A model generated the notes under the pieces. That model ran no database searches. It was not told the origin of the DNA and worked only from the letters and a program-made list of their open reading frames with translations. A program made the position numbers and the translations under genes. This document shows positions 46,713 to 55,647 of a stretch of DNA of 64,000 bases, one piece after another. The first letter of the stretch is position 1. Each line of letters starts with the position of its first letter. The stretch comes from Bacteroides sp. AN502(2024). GTDB lineage: Bacteria; Bacteroidota; Bacteroidia; Bacteroidales; Bacteroidaceae. The DNA is taken from assembly GCF_041227145.1 (NCBI RefSeq), contig NZ_JBGFSP010000011.1, forward strand, positions 78,448-142,447, written 5' to 3'.

Positions 46713-47581
46713 ATGTCAGTCAAAAGTATCATCAAACGCGGCATACGTTATATAATCAAAGGTGTGCCCACTGTGAACGTCTATCCTCAAGTGTCATGTC
46801 TGGCTCCCAATGAGCTGCTGAAAGGTCGCACCGCCCTCATTACGGGCGGCACAAGCGGCATCGGCTATGAGATAGCAAAGGCCTATATCAATGCCGGTTC
46901 AAAAGTGATTATCACCGGTCGTAGACAAGAACGCATCGATAAGGCTTGCAGAGACATCAATGACGAAGTAGTCAACAAAGGTATGATACGTGGTCTTGTG
47001 ATGGATAATACTCTAACCGGAACCTTTGCCGACAAACTAAAAGAGGCTGTTGCGGGGGGGGGATAGATATCCTTGTAAACAATGCAGGTGTACTTGGTTG
47101 CAATTTCGGCACAGGCAAAGAAGAGGATTTTGATGCAGTGCTTGATACAAATCTCCGTGGCGTATTTTTTCTCTCCCAGACCGTTGCACACTATATGAAA
47201 GCCAACAATATCAAGGGGAACATTCTTAATATCGCCTCCTCATCAAGTCTGCGTCCGGCCACGTCTGCATATACTATCAGCAAGTGGGGAATTCGCGGGC
47301 TTACACTCGGCATGGCACGCATGCTTGCGCCCCACGGTATTGTGGTGAATGGTGTGGCTCCGGGTCCCACGGCAACACCGATGCTGATGACTGGCGGAGT
47401 AAAAGAGAACATCTATCATTCATCCAACCCGACGGGCCGCTTTGCGCTGCCGGAAGAAATTGCCAACATGGCCGTTATCCTTGTGAGTGGCATGGGGCGA
47501 ATGATTGTGGGGGATATTGTTTATATGACCGGAGGGGCGGGAAACTGTACAAATGAAGATATGGATTACGACTTTAACTGA
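46713..47581 (+). pseudogene. SDR-family oxidoreductase, out of frame at a G9 tract (phase-variable candidate)
   Basis: Short-chain NAD(P)-dependent reductase. The first frame has the Rossmann motif TGGTSGIGYEIAKAY and the ADP-binding-site strand VIITGRR, and stops with TAG (47064-47066) directly after a run of nine G at 47054-47062. The next frame continues at once with GIDILVNNAGVLG, then the catalytic ASSSSLRPATSAYTISKWG (Ser, Tyr, Lys) and GVAPGPTATPM. A run of 7 or 10 G would give one protein of about 289 residues. The gene is thus either reversibly switched off, or the tract length is misread. Its neighbours suggest reduction of a sugar or branched intermediate for the capsule. Confidence 0.85.
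47054..47062 (+). repeat. Poly-G tract (9 G), OFF length
   Basis: Homopolymer inside the SDR gene, at the codons for the Gly residues before I-D-I-L-V-N-N-A-G. Nine G shift the frame; 7 or 10 would restore it. Confidence 0.85.
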
Positions 47582-47704
47582 TTCTTACAATATAGCAGAC
47601 TGTTACCGTAACTGTTTCCCTGTTTGACGCAGGTGCCACATTAAAAATTATTCCCGATAGGTTTCACAGACTTACAGGTCTATAAATATTACATTCAACA
47701 ATAC

Positions 47705-49459
47705 ATGGAACAAAAGTATTATACCGATGAGCGCAATGTGCAGATTGTCATTTCTTTGCTCAAAGCGCATGGTATACGTAAGATTGTAGCCTCGCCCGGT
47801 ACTACCAATATTACGTTTGTCGGCAGTGTGCAGCAAGACCCATACTTTGAGATTTACAGTTCGGTGGATGAGCGCAGTGCTGCCTATATTGCCTGCGGCC
47901 TGGCTGCAGAAAGCGGTGAGACCGTGGTGCTTACATGCACTGGGGCAACCGCTTCGCGCAACTACTATAGCGGGCTTACGGAGGCTTATTACCGCAAACT
48001 GCCTGTCCTTGCCCTGACATCACACCAAGGCAACTACCGCATAGGTCAGCTGATTGCGCAGAATATAGACCGCCGGCAGTTACCAAACGACATTGTGACC
48101 TTGAGTGTGGAGGCTCCTCTTGTCCGAGACGACAATGATGAGCAACTTTGCACCATCAATGTGAACAATGCCCTGCTGGCTCTTACACGTCATGGCGGAG
48201 GTCCCGTGCATATAAACCTGTTTACGACGTACAGCCGGAACTTTTCCGTGAAGGAACTTCCTGTCGTCCGTTGTATACGCAGATATACCCCTAATGACAA
48301 AATGCCGCAGTTGCCGGAAGGAAAGATAGCCGTCACGGTCGGTTCCCACCTTCGTTTTACCGAAGGGCAGACCCAAGCGATAGATGACTTCTGTGCCACG
48401 CATGATGCCGTGGTGTTCTGCGACAATACCAGCGGATATTATGGCCGTTACAAGGTGGTATTTTCACTTGTGGCCACACAACACCAATATGAATCATCCA
48501 ACCGTAAAGTAAATTTGCTTATACATATCGGTGAAGTAAGCGGTGACTATTCAGGCATGGGGGTGCGGAGCAATGAAGTGTGGCGTGTGAACCTCGATGG
48601 CGAGTTGCGTGATCCCATGCGCAGGTTGACCAAAGTGTTTGAAATGCCCGAGGCTGATTTCTTCAGGCACTATGCCAAGGAGGGGCAAAGCCGCCATGCC
48701 TACCTTGACGCTTGTCGCGAGGAGGACGCTGTCGTGCGTAGCCGGATTCCGGAACTGCCTTTTGGCAATATTTGGGCGGCACAGCACACCATGCATCGAC
48801 TGCCAGTTTGCTCCGTACTCCATCTCGGCATCCTCAACACGTTACGCTCTTGGAATTTTTTTCCCATGCCAGAAGGCGTGGAAGGTTATTCCAATGTGGG
48901 AGGCTTTGGTATCGATGGTGATGTGTCATCGCTCATAGGATCTTCACTTGCACATCCCGAAAAGTTATATTTCGGTGTGTTTGGTGACCTTGCATTTTTC
49001 TACGACATGAACGTGGTGGGCAACAGACATGTGGGTAACAATATCCGTATCATGCTCGTCAACAATGGCAAGGGAGGTGAGTTCCGCAACTACGGTCATC
49101 CATGCAGCGCATTTGGCAAAGACGCTGAACCTTATATGGCGGCGGCCGGACACTACGGCAATAAATCGGCAGACCTTGTGCGGCACTATGCTGAGGACCT
49201 GGGCTATGAATACCTTGCAGCCTCTACCAAGGAAGAATATCTTACGGCGGTAGAACGCTGGCTCCACCCCTCTGTTACCAATCGTCCGATACTTTTCGAA
49301 GTGTTTGTCGACAGTGCAGAGGAATATAAGGCTCTCGAGCTGATCTCAAATTTCATGGTTGACGCGAAGACTGTACTGAAACGAAAGATGAAAGGCATCG
49401 TGAAGGATGTATTTGGTGAGGGGGCTGTGCAAACAATCAAGAATATTTTAGGGGAATAA
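47705..49459 (+). CDS. MenD-like ThDP-dependent enzyme, copy 1
   Basis: Cytoplasmic thiamine-diphosphate enzyme of 584 residues. The N-terminal Pyr domain has IVASPGTTNITFVGSVQ and the catalytic Glu in VDERSAAYIACGLAAESG; the PP domain has the ThDP/Mg motif FGDLAFFYDMN ... MLVNNGKGGEF. These match MenD (SEPHCHC synthase) best among ThDP families, but no other menaquinone gene is nearby and a close paralogue follows. In a capsule locus it may add a two- or three-carbon unit from a 2-oxoacid to a sugar or acceptor, as YerE does for yersiniose; this role is inference. It lies 123 bp after the SDR gene. Confidence 0.85.
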   Translation: MEQKYYTDERNVQIVISLLKAHGIRKIVASPGTTNITFVGSVQQDPYFEIYSSVDERSAAYIACGLAAESGETVVLTCTGATASRNYYSGLTEAYYRKLPVLALTSHQGNYRIGQLIAQNIDRRQLPNDIVTLSVEAPLVRDDNDEQLCTINVNNALLALTRHGGGPVHINLFTTYSRNFSVKELPVVRCIRRYTPNDKMPQLPEGKIAVTVGSHLRFTEGQTQAIDDFCATHDAVVFCDNTSGYYGRYKVVFSLVATQHQYESSNRKVNLLIHIGEVSGDYSGMGVRSNEVWRVNLDGELRDPMRRLTKVFEMPEADFFRHYAKEGQSRHAYLDACREEDAVVRSRIPELPFGNIWAAQHTMHRLPVCSVLHLGILNTLRSWNFFPMPEGVEGYSNVGGFGIDGDVSSLIGSSLAHPEKLYFGVFGDLAFFYDMNVVGNRHVGNNIRIMLVNNGKGGEFRNYGHPCSAFGKDAEPYMAAAGHYGNKSADLVRHYAEDLGYEYLAASTKEEYLTAVERWLHPSVTNRPILFEVFVDSAEEYKALELISNFMVDAKTVLKRKMKGIVKDVFGEGAVQTIKNILGE

Positions 49460-49463
49460 TATT

Positions 49464-51238
49464 ATGTTAAAAAAAATCAAAATAGGGGGGGTAAATCCTA
49501 CACTTCCGAAAGAAATATACAGATACTGATAGCTGTGATGAAAGCCAACGACATCCATCACGTGGTGACATCGCCGGGAGCTACCAACGTGACTTTTGTT
49601 GGTAGCATCCAAAACGATCCGTTCTTCGAGCTCTATTCTTGTGTTGATGAGCGCAGTGCCGCATATATGGCTACTGGACTTGCTGCCGAAACTATGCATC
49701 CGGTAGTGCTGAGCTGTACGGGAGCAACCTCCTCGCGCAACTATATGCCGGCCCTTACCGATGCTTATTACCGACACCTGCCCGTGCTGGTCGTGACTTC
49801 CAGTCAACGTCTAAGCCGTGTAGGTCAGCTGGTGGCACAGGTTACCGATCGGTCAACACCTCCAGCTGACACGGTGGTAAAGTCATTCCAGATTGATACG
49901 GTGGAATCGTCCGATGGCGAGGCACATGCTGTGATACAGGCTAATGAGGCCGTGTCGAGATTGTCTCTCAATGGTGGCGGACCGGTTCATGTCAACCTTA
50001 TAACCGTTTACAGTCGTGATTTCTCTGTAAGGCATCTGCCACCCACACGCATCCTGCACAGGGTGGACCGGGGCATGGAGTTTCCACCGTTGCCGCAAGG
50101 ACGCATAGCCATATTCGTGGGAAGCCATAAACGTTTCACCGATGAAGACACCAATACCATTGACGCTTTTTGCTCAACGAACGATGCTGTTGTTTTTTGC
50201 GATGCTGCAAGCAACTATTACGGACGTTATCGTATACAGTTTGCTCTGCCATTGGCACAGGAGAATTATGATTCGTCCTTCATGTACCCCGATCTGCTTA
50301 TTCATATCGGTGAGATAACAGGAGATTACACCGCAGGACGGTTGGCTCATAAGGAAGTGTGGCGTGTGTCGGAAGATGGTACATATCGTGACTTCTTTCA
50401 TTGTCTCACCCACCTGTTTAACATGAGTGAACGTGAGTTCTTCAGCCATTATGCGGCATCAGGCACAGGCAACCACTCCTATCTTGATGCTTGCCGTACA
50501 GAATATGAAATTACAGCAAGCAAAATTCCGGAACTGCCTTTCAGTAACGGGTGGATAGCACACCATACAGCCCATCTCATACCTGCCGGTTCACACGTTC
50601 AGCTCGGAATACTCAATTCGTTGAGACATTGGAATTTCTTTCCCTTTACCGACGGGGTGACATCACAGGTCAACGTCGGAGGATTTGGCATCGACGGCTG
50701 CGTATCATCGCTGGTGGGGGCTTCGCTCGTTCATCCTGACAAACTCTATTTCGGCATTTTCGGTGATCTCGCTTTCTTCTATGACATCAACGTGATTGCA
50801 TCTGCATCTATTAACAATAATCTCCGGATTATGGTGATCAACAATGGAAAGGGCACGGAATTCCGCAATTATAACCACATTGCCCAGATTTTCGGTGACG
50901 ATGCCGATAAGTATATGGCGGCAGCTGGGCATTTCGGCAACAAGTCGCAGCAACTCCTGCGCCATGCAGCCGAGAACTGCGGTTTTGAGTACCTTACTGC
51001 CTCAAATAAGCAAGAATACCTTACAGCTGCCGAGCGTTGGCTCATACCCGAAGTCACGGATCGTCCGATGCTTTTCGAGGTGTTTACCGACAGTAAGGAT
51101 GAGAATGTAGCCCTTTATACCCTTTGCCATATAAGAAGTTCTAAAAATTATGTATTGAAGCATAAAGTCAAAATTTTTGCCAAGGGAATACTTGGAGAGG
51201 GTGGTGTGAGAGTTGTAAAGAACTTATTGGATAAATGA
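49464..51238 (+). pseudogene. MenD-like ThDP-dependent enzyme, copy 2, out of frame at a G7 tract (phase-variable candidate)
   Basis: Paralogue of the preceding gene, aligned along its length: SPGATNVTFVGSIQ, VDERSAAYMATGLAAE, FGDLAFFYDINVIA, MVINNGKGTEF. The natural ATG at 49464 opens a frame that runs into seven G (49485-49491) and stops at 49527-49529. With eight G it would read on as K-I-G-G-G-K-S-Y-T-S-E-R-N and join the main frame, giving about 591 residues aligned with copy 1. A GTG at 49535 is the first later in-frame start but would cut off the first conserved helix. The gene is therefore OFF as read. Four bp separate it from the stop of copy 1, so translational coupling is likely. 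Confidence 0.85.
49485..49491 (+). repeat. Poly-G tract (7 G), OFF length
   Basis: Near the start of ThDP copy 2, in the context CAAAATA-Gn-TAAA. Eight G would be in frame. The same context surrounds the tract in the GT2 gene. Confidence 0.85.
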
Positions 51239-51345
51239 TCTGATTTAGGCTGAACGATAACATTTTGTAAATCAATAAGTCTGAATACCTGAAGGATATT
51301 TTATAAAAACTTGTAGTAGGGTGTAACTCAATAAATTAAGAATTA

Positions 51346-52527
51346 ATGAGAATAGGGATACTAACTTGCTGGAGTAGCAAAGACAACTACGGGCAACAGT
51401 TGCAATGCTGGGCGTTGCAGCAATACCTTAGAGGACAAGGGCACCAGCCCTATCTTGTGAGATTTGTAGCGCAATGTCCATCATTGTGGAAACATGTTAT
51501 GAATAAATTTCAGCTTTCGACATTTAAACATCTTATTAGTGGCAGGCGTTCACGAGAAAAAGCTGAATGGAGAATTGAAAAGCAACTTGCCGCCATCAAT
51601 AAAGCGAATAATCCCAAGCGGGAATTTGACAAGTTCAGGAACAAGTATATTGCAATGTCTGACAGGATTTATACAACCCTATCTGAGTTAAGGGAATCCC
51701 CTCCTGTTGCTGATGCATATATAACAGGTAGCGATCAGGTCTGGTTTGATACGCTTTCAAATCCCAACAACAGGGCTTGGTATCTTGATTTTGGGTCAGA
51801 ATCAGTTTTACGTATCTCATACGCAGCAAGTATCGGACGGGAAATTCTTCCGAGCGAACAGAAACTTTTCACCCGGTTGATACAAAGGCTTGACGCGGTC
51901 AGTGTACGCGAGCAGTCAGGATGGGAACAATGTCAGAGGGCCAGTCGCACGGATATCATGCAGGTTATAGATCCCACCCTCCTTATTGACAGCCAATCCT
52001 ATTCGGCTTTGACAAAAGGGGAGAAGCTGCATAATGAAGATTATATATTCGTATATGTGCTTAATGTACGCACACAACAAGAAATACATGCCGGTGAAAT
52101 CGAGTCTTACCGGTTATCAAAGGGGCTGAAACTGAAGACGGTGTATTCATCCGGTTATTATCAGGGGCGTAACTTGTTTGAAGGCAACGATAGCTTGTCG
52201 GCCACTATTCCGGAGTGGATCACCCTCATCCGCGATGCCCGTTGCGTAGCCAGCAGTTCCTTTCATGGTATTGTATTTAGTATTATTTATCACCGGTCAT
52301 TTGTTGCAATACCTCTTACGGGTAAAAGGAGCAAAGCCAATGCCCGTCTCACATCATTGCTTGGAAGTCTTGGTTTGCAAGAGCGTATCATGGCTGATGG
52401 ATCCGACTTTAAAGCATTGATGGACAAGCCCATCGACTGGGATGATGTAGAACGGAGACTCTCTGCGTTGCGCAGCAAATCATGGGAGTTCCTTCGTGAT
52501 GCACTATCTAAAAAGAAAAAGATATGA
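51346..52527 (+). CDS. Polysaccharide pyruvyltransferase-family protein
   Basis: Cytoplasmic transferase of 393 residues (PF04230-type, CsaB/GT-B-like fold) that typically adds a pyruvate ketal from phosphoenolpyruvate to a sugar of the repeat unit. Signatures: ILTCWSSKDNYGQQLQCWAL at the N-terminus, YITGSDQVWF, YAASIGRE, and the C-terminal CVASSSFHGIVFSIIYHRSF. Pyruvate gives the capsule a negative charge. Its stop overlaps the start of the next gene (ATGA at 52524). Confidence 0.87.
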   Translation: MRIGILTCWSSKDNYGQQLQCWALQQYLRGQGHQPYLVRFVAQCPSLWKHVMNKFQLSTFKHLISGRRSREKAEWRIEKQLAAINKANNPKREFDKFRNKYIAMSDRIYTTLSELRESPPVADAYITGSDQVWFDTLSNPNNRAWYLDFGSESVLRISYAASIGREILPSEQKLFTRLIQRLDAVSVREQSGWEQCQRASRTDIMQVIDPTLLIDSQSYSALTKGEKLHNEDYIFVYVLNVRTQQEIHAGEIESYRLSKGLKLKTVYSSGYYQGRNLFEGNDSLSATIPEWITLIRDARCVASSSFHGIVFSIIYHRSFVAIPLTGKRSKANARLTSLLGSLGLQERIMADGSDFKALMDKPIDWDDVERRLSALRSKSWEFLRDALSKKKKI

Positions 52528-53510
52528 AGAATCCGGTGATCTCAATTATTATCCCCGTATATAATGCGGAAGAGTACCTGAGACGTTGTTTAGACAGCTT
52601 TGTGGCGCAGACTTTCACGGATTGGGAAGTCTGGCTGATTGATGACGGATCGACTGACAGATCAGGAGCGATTTGTGATGAATATGCTGACCGCGATTCG
52701 CGTTTTTGTGTGATACACAAGGAGAATGGCGGTGTCGCATCCGCACGTCAGGCGGGGGTGGATAATGCACGGGGTGAATATTCCATCCATGCGGACGCCG
52801 ATGACTTTGTGGAGCCTGCGATGCTTGCCGACATGCTTTCCTACATTCGTGAAACGGGTGCAGATCTTGTTGTAACCGACTTTTACGGTGAGAATAAGCG
52901 AGGTTTCCGATATGTGAGCCGCCAGCGACCTACGGGTAACACTACTTCACAACTTATCGACGATGTTATTCACGGGCGGGTTCACGGTTCGCTTTGTAAC
53001 AAGCTTATGCGTCATGATTTATATAAAAAATATAATTTACGTTTTTTCAATGGAGTGGACTATTGCGAAGATGTGCTTATTCTCGCCCAATTGGCACGTC
53101 ACTCCCAGCGCGTGGTCTCTTTGACCCGTGCTTACTACCACTATTGTTATGCTCCGAAGAGCATAACACGAGATATTTCGATAAAGACTTATAATATGCA
53201 AAAGGAATACGTAAAAATGCTTGACAAAATAGGGGGGGGTAAAAGCTACCTTGTCCGTCTCGCGGCTCACCGTGCAAAACTTGATGCGCTACGAAACGGC
53301 CTGATGACCCGTGATGAATATTACTCATTCTTTCCTTCTTGCAAAGATGTGTGCATAGACACCCCCAACCTTGAATCGTATCTTTTCGGAGTGACAGCAC
53401 TCGGTGGCCATTACCGCATGGCGGTGGCAATGTTCCGTACGCTTCAATTCTTTCGGAAAATACTATCTTTTATGCTGAGTCCCGTAAAACATTATCTTAC
53501 AAGTATCTGA
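52524..53510 (+). CDS. GT2 glycosyltransferase containing an in-frame G8 tract
   Basis: Inverting GT-A glycosyltransferase of 328 residues building the capsule repeat unit from a nucleotide sugar. Motifs: ISIIIPVYNAEEYLRRCLDS, WLIDDGSTDRSG and the D-x-D region in HADADDFVEP. Start overlaps the pyruvyltransferase stop by 4 bp. A run of eight G at 53232-53239 encodes the Gly residues of K-I-G-G-G-K-S-Y; it is in frame, so the gene is ON as read. A gain or loss of one G would truncate the last quarter of the protein (about 92 residues). Confidence 0.9.
   Translation: MKNPVISIIIPVYNAEEYLRRCLDSFVAQTFTDWEVWLIDDGSTDRSGAICDEYADRDSRFCVIHKENGGVASARQAGVDNARGEYSIHADADDFVEPAMLADMLSYIRETGADLVVTDFYGENKRGFRYVSRQRPTGNTTSQLIDDVIHGRVHGSLCNKLMRHDLYKKYNLRFFNGVDYCEDVLILAQLARHSQRVVSLTRAYYHYCYAPKSITRDISIKTYNMQKEYVKMLDKIGGGKSYLVRLAAHRAKLDALRNGLMTRDEYYSFFPSCKDVCIDTPNLESYLFGVTALGGHYRMAVAMFRTLQFFRKILSFMLSPVKHYLTSI
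53232..53239 (+). repeat. Poly-G tract (8 G), ON length
   Basis: In the GT2 gene; context CAAAATA-Gn-TAAA, nearly the same as at 49485-49491. Confidence 0.85.
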
Positions 53511-53587
53511 GTCTATACAGCCATGTGGCGCAGATAAAACGGAAAGGATGAATCATCCAACTCATTTTTTATTTGCATCACATAGCT

Positions 53588-54772
53588 ATGAACATCTTAT
53601 TTTTTACAACTTATCAGCTTTCGCCTACCAAGGGAGGTACAGAGCGTATAACACTTTCTTTAGCCAACATACTGCGTAGTCGATATGGATACAAATGTTA
53701 TTCCGCATATATGGTACCCGACAAGATTGACAAGCTTGAATATCTTGACGGATCATTTTGTCTACCTCGTTGGTATGGCAAGGCTTGGCGGAAGCAATTG
53801 CACCGATTTGTAACGAGCCATCAAATTTCGATTATCATCAATCAAGGATCATTCAACATGCAGCCAAGGTTTGCTGACTGCTTGAAAGGGATGGGCATCA
53901 GATTTATATTGGTCCATCACTTCGAGCCAGGATGGGGGGAACATTTCATAACGTTCCGCAGCATATTCTTCAAATTGCTTCATTCGCCTAGGTTGTTATC
54001 CTCTTGTCGGGCGCTACTTTATCTTATAACATATCCATTATTTAAAATGCATTATAACGCAAGCATATCATGCCAATATCACCGTGGTTATGAAAGCGCG
54101 CACCGCATGGTGCTGCTTTCCAGGGGCTTCCGCCAACAGTTTCTCGATTATGCCCGCATAACCGATGGTAGTAAACTGCGCTTCATTCCCAATATGTTGT
54201 CCTTCTCTGCGTTCCTGTCTGAGACAGAGATACCCCATAAAGAGAAAATTGTACTTGTGGTTGCCCGTCTGGAGGAAACTCAAAAACGTATTTCCCATAT
54301 CCTGCGTATTTGGCAACAGATTGAACAAAGTTCGGGAAATAAGGATTGGACGCTTCATATCGTCGGGCACGGTATGGACGAAGCCCGTTATTATCGCTTG
54401 GTCCGTCAACTCGGTCTGCAGCGAGTCACGTTTCATGGTCGTCAAAATCCGGAGCCTTACTATCGCAGGGCATCTCTTTTTATGATGACCAGCCGCAGTG
54501 AGGGGTGGGGGCTTACCCTCACCGAAAGCCAGCAGATGGGTGTCGTTCCATTGGCATACGACAGTTACAGTTCACTCCGTGACATCATAACAGACGGATA
54601 TAATGGTTTCATCATTCCGGATACGGATATCAATACATACGCAAGCCGAATGCTTGAATTAATGAACAATGATGAATTACGTCGGAAAATTGCATGTCAA
54701 GCCATTGAAAGTGCACATAGATTCGAGCCTGCAACAGTAGCGGATAAGTGGGTGAAAGTGATAGAAGAGTAA
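53588..54772 (+). CDS. GT4 glycosyltransferase
   Basis: Retaining GT-B glycosyltransferase of 394 residues from ATG 53588 (a TTG at 53573 adds five residues). N-terminal TTYQLSPTKGGTERITLSLA holds the glycine loop; the C-terminal domain has VVARLEETQKRISHI, LHIVGHGMDEARY and the E-x7-E segment SRSEGWGLTLTESQQMGVVP that contacts the nucleotide sugar. A run of six G at 53934-53939 is present but in frame and short. It is the last complete capsule gene before the prophage. Confidence 0.92.
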   Translation: MNILFFTTYQLSPTKGGTERITLSLANILRSRYGYKCYSAYMVPDKIDKLEYLDGSFCLPRWYGKAWRKQLHRFVTSHQISIIINQGSFNMQPRFADCLKGMGIRFILVHHFEPGWGEHFITFRSIFFKLLHSPRLLSSCRALLYLITYPLFKMHYNASISCQYHRGYESAHRMVLLSRGFRQQFLDYARITDGSKLRFIPNMLSFSAFLSETEIPHKEKIVLVVARLEETQKRISHILRIWQQIEQSSGNKDWTLHIVGHGMDEARYYRLVRQLGLQRVTFHGRQNPEPYYRRASLFMMTSRSEGWGLTLTESQQMGVVPLAYDSYSSLRDIITDGYNGFIIPDTDINTYASRMLELMNNDELRRKIACQAIESAHRFEPATVADKWVKVIEE

Positions 54773-54782
54773 TATTCCATTT

Positions 54783-54862
54783 ATGAAGATAAAAAATGAG
54801 ACAAAGAAAACTGAGATAAAAAGAATTATAAAAATTATTATCAGGAAATCAAATTATGGGCG
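54783..54862 (+). pseudogene. Possible 5' remnant of the next capsule gene, cut by the prophage
   Basis: An ATG 10 bp after the GT4 stop opens a basic peptide starting M-K-I-K-N and containing RIIKIIIRKSNYG, a plausible N-terminus for a capsule acyl- or glycosyltransferase. From about 54863 the sequence belongs to the repeat-rich phage end, so the formal frame to 55022 is not a real gene. The junction is inferred, not proven. Confidence 0.35.
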
Positions 54863-54864
54863 TG

Positions 54865-55346
54865 AAAACGAAACGTACAAAAGCATAATACTCGTTTTAG
54901 GATATAAGGATTTGATAATTAAATATATAAGTAGGGATAATAGGATAGAGTACTATAAAACGAAACGTACAAAAGGTTTAAGTTGGTTTAGTTTTGGTTT
55001 AAGACGAAAGCAAAGTGTTTAAGCAGGTGTTTAATGCGGCTTTGCTTCAGGTTTAATTTGCTTTAATCGCATGGGCGGTCAGGTGGCTTTTTAGAGGCTT
55101 TCTGACCGCTTCCTTTTGTTTGGCGGCAATGCTTACAAATGGGCAAGAACTGCGTTAAATGGGGCTTTTGCCCGTATGTCTGTTCGTTTCCTAACATGGA
55201 GTCGGTATTGGAAAGGTGAGGTTGCAAATGGAACACAAACACTGTTTAATGGGTATTTAACCGCCTGTTAAATGAGCCTTCGGAAATGATAGAATTAAGG
55301 TAGTAAATGTTCGTGTAGGTAGGAGGTAAAATGGTACGTTTCGTTT
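54865..55346. repeat. Candidate transposase-binding sites at the phage left end
   Basis: AAAACGAAACGTACAAAAG occurs twice in direct orientation (54865-54883 and 54957-54975, 92 bp apart), and its 13-bp core GTACGTTTCGTTT occurs inverted at 55334-55346. Multiple sites with mixed orientation are the architecture of Mu attL. The 54773-55647 gap otherwise holds only the structures listed separately. Confidence 0.7.
55075..55109 (+). terminator. Hairpin with T-rich tail in the phage end
   Basis: GCGGTCAG (55075-55082) pairs with CTGACCGC (55102-55109), followed by TTCCTTTTGTTT. It could insulate the phage from capsule transcription or end a small RNA. Confidence 0.5.
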
Positions 55347-55356
55347 AAAAAATAGG

Positions 55357-55392
55357 TGTTGGGTATAGTGTTGGGTATAGTGTTGGGTATAG
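55357..55392 (+). repeat. Three perfect 12-bp tandem repeats
   Basis: TGTTGGGTATAG is repeated exactly three times in a row, next to the inverted end site at 55334-55346. No open frame uses it. Confidence 0.8.
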
Positions 55393-55647
55393 TTATCGGT
55401 AGGGGAATACTCCCCCCAAATGGCAAAAATGACTATAAAAAAGCGGCTTTTTCGTGAAAATCTACCCCTTTAATTCCTTTTTGAATATAGGAAAAATAAC
55501 GGCTATAATCTGTATAAGTAATTGATTATAAGTGCTTAATGCATGATTTACTCTCCAAAAATGAAGAAAATAGCTAATCATCATCCTTTTTGCCCCATTT
55601 TAGGGATGTCGGCAGTATGAATGTAGACAGTGTGTTGGTGTACCGAA

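Noticed and set aside
53934..53939. Fourth G tract (6 G) in the GT4 gene
   Set aside because: It is in frame, short, and encodes a natural Trp-Gly pair; too weak to count as a switching tract.
54783..55022. 79-residue frame at the phage left end as a complete gene
   Set aside because: It crosses the two 19-bp end repeats; only the first 27 codons look like a real N-terminus.
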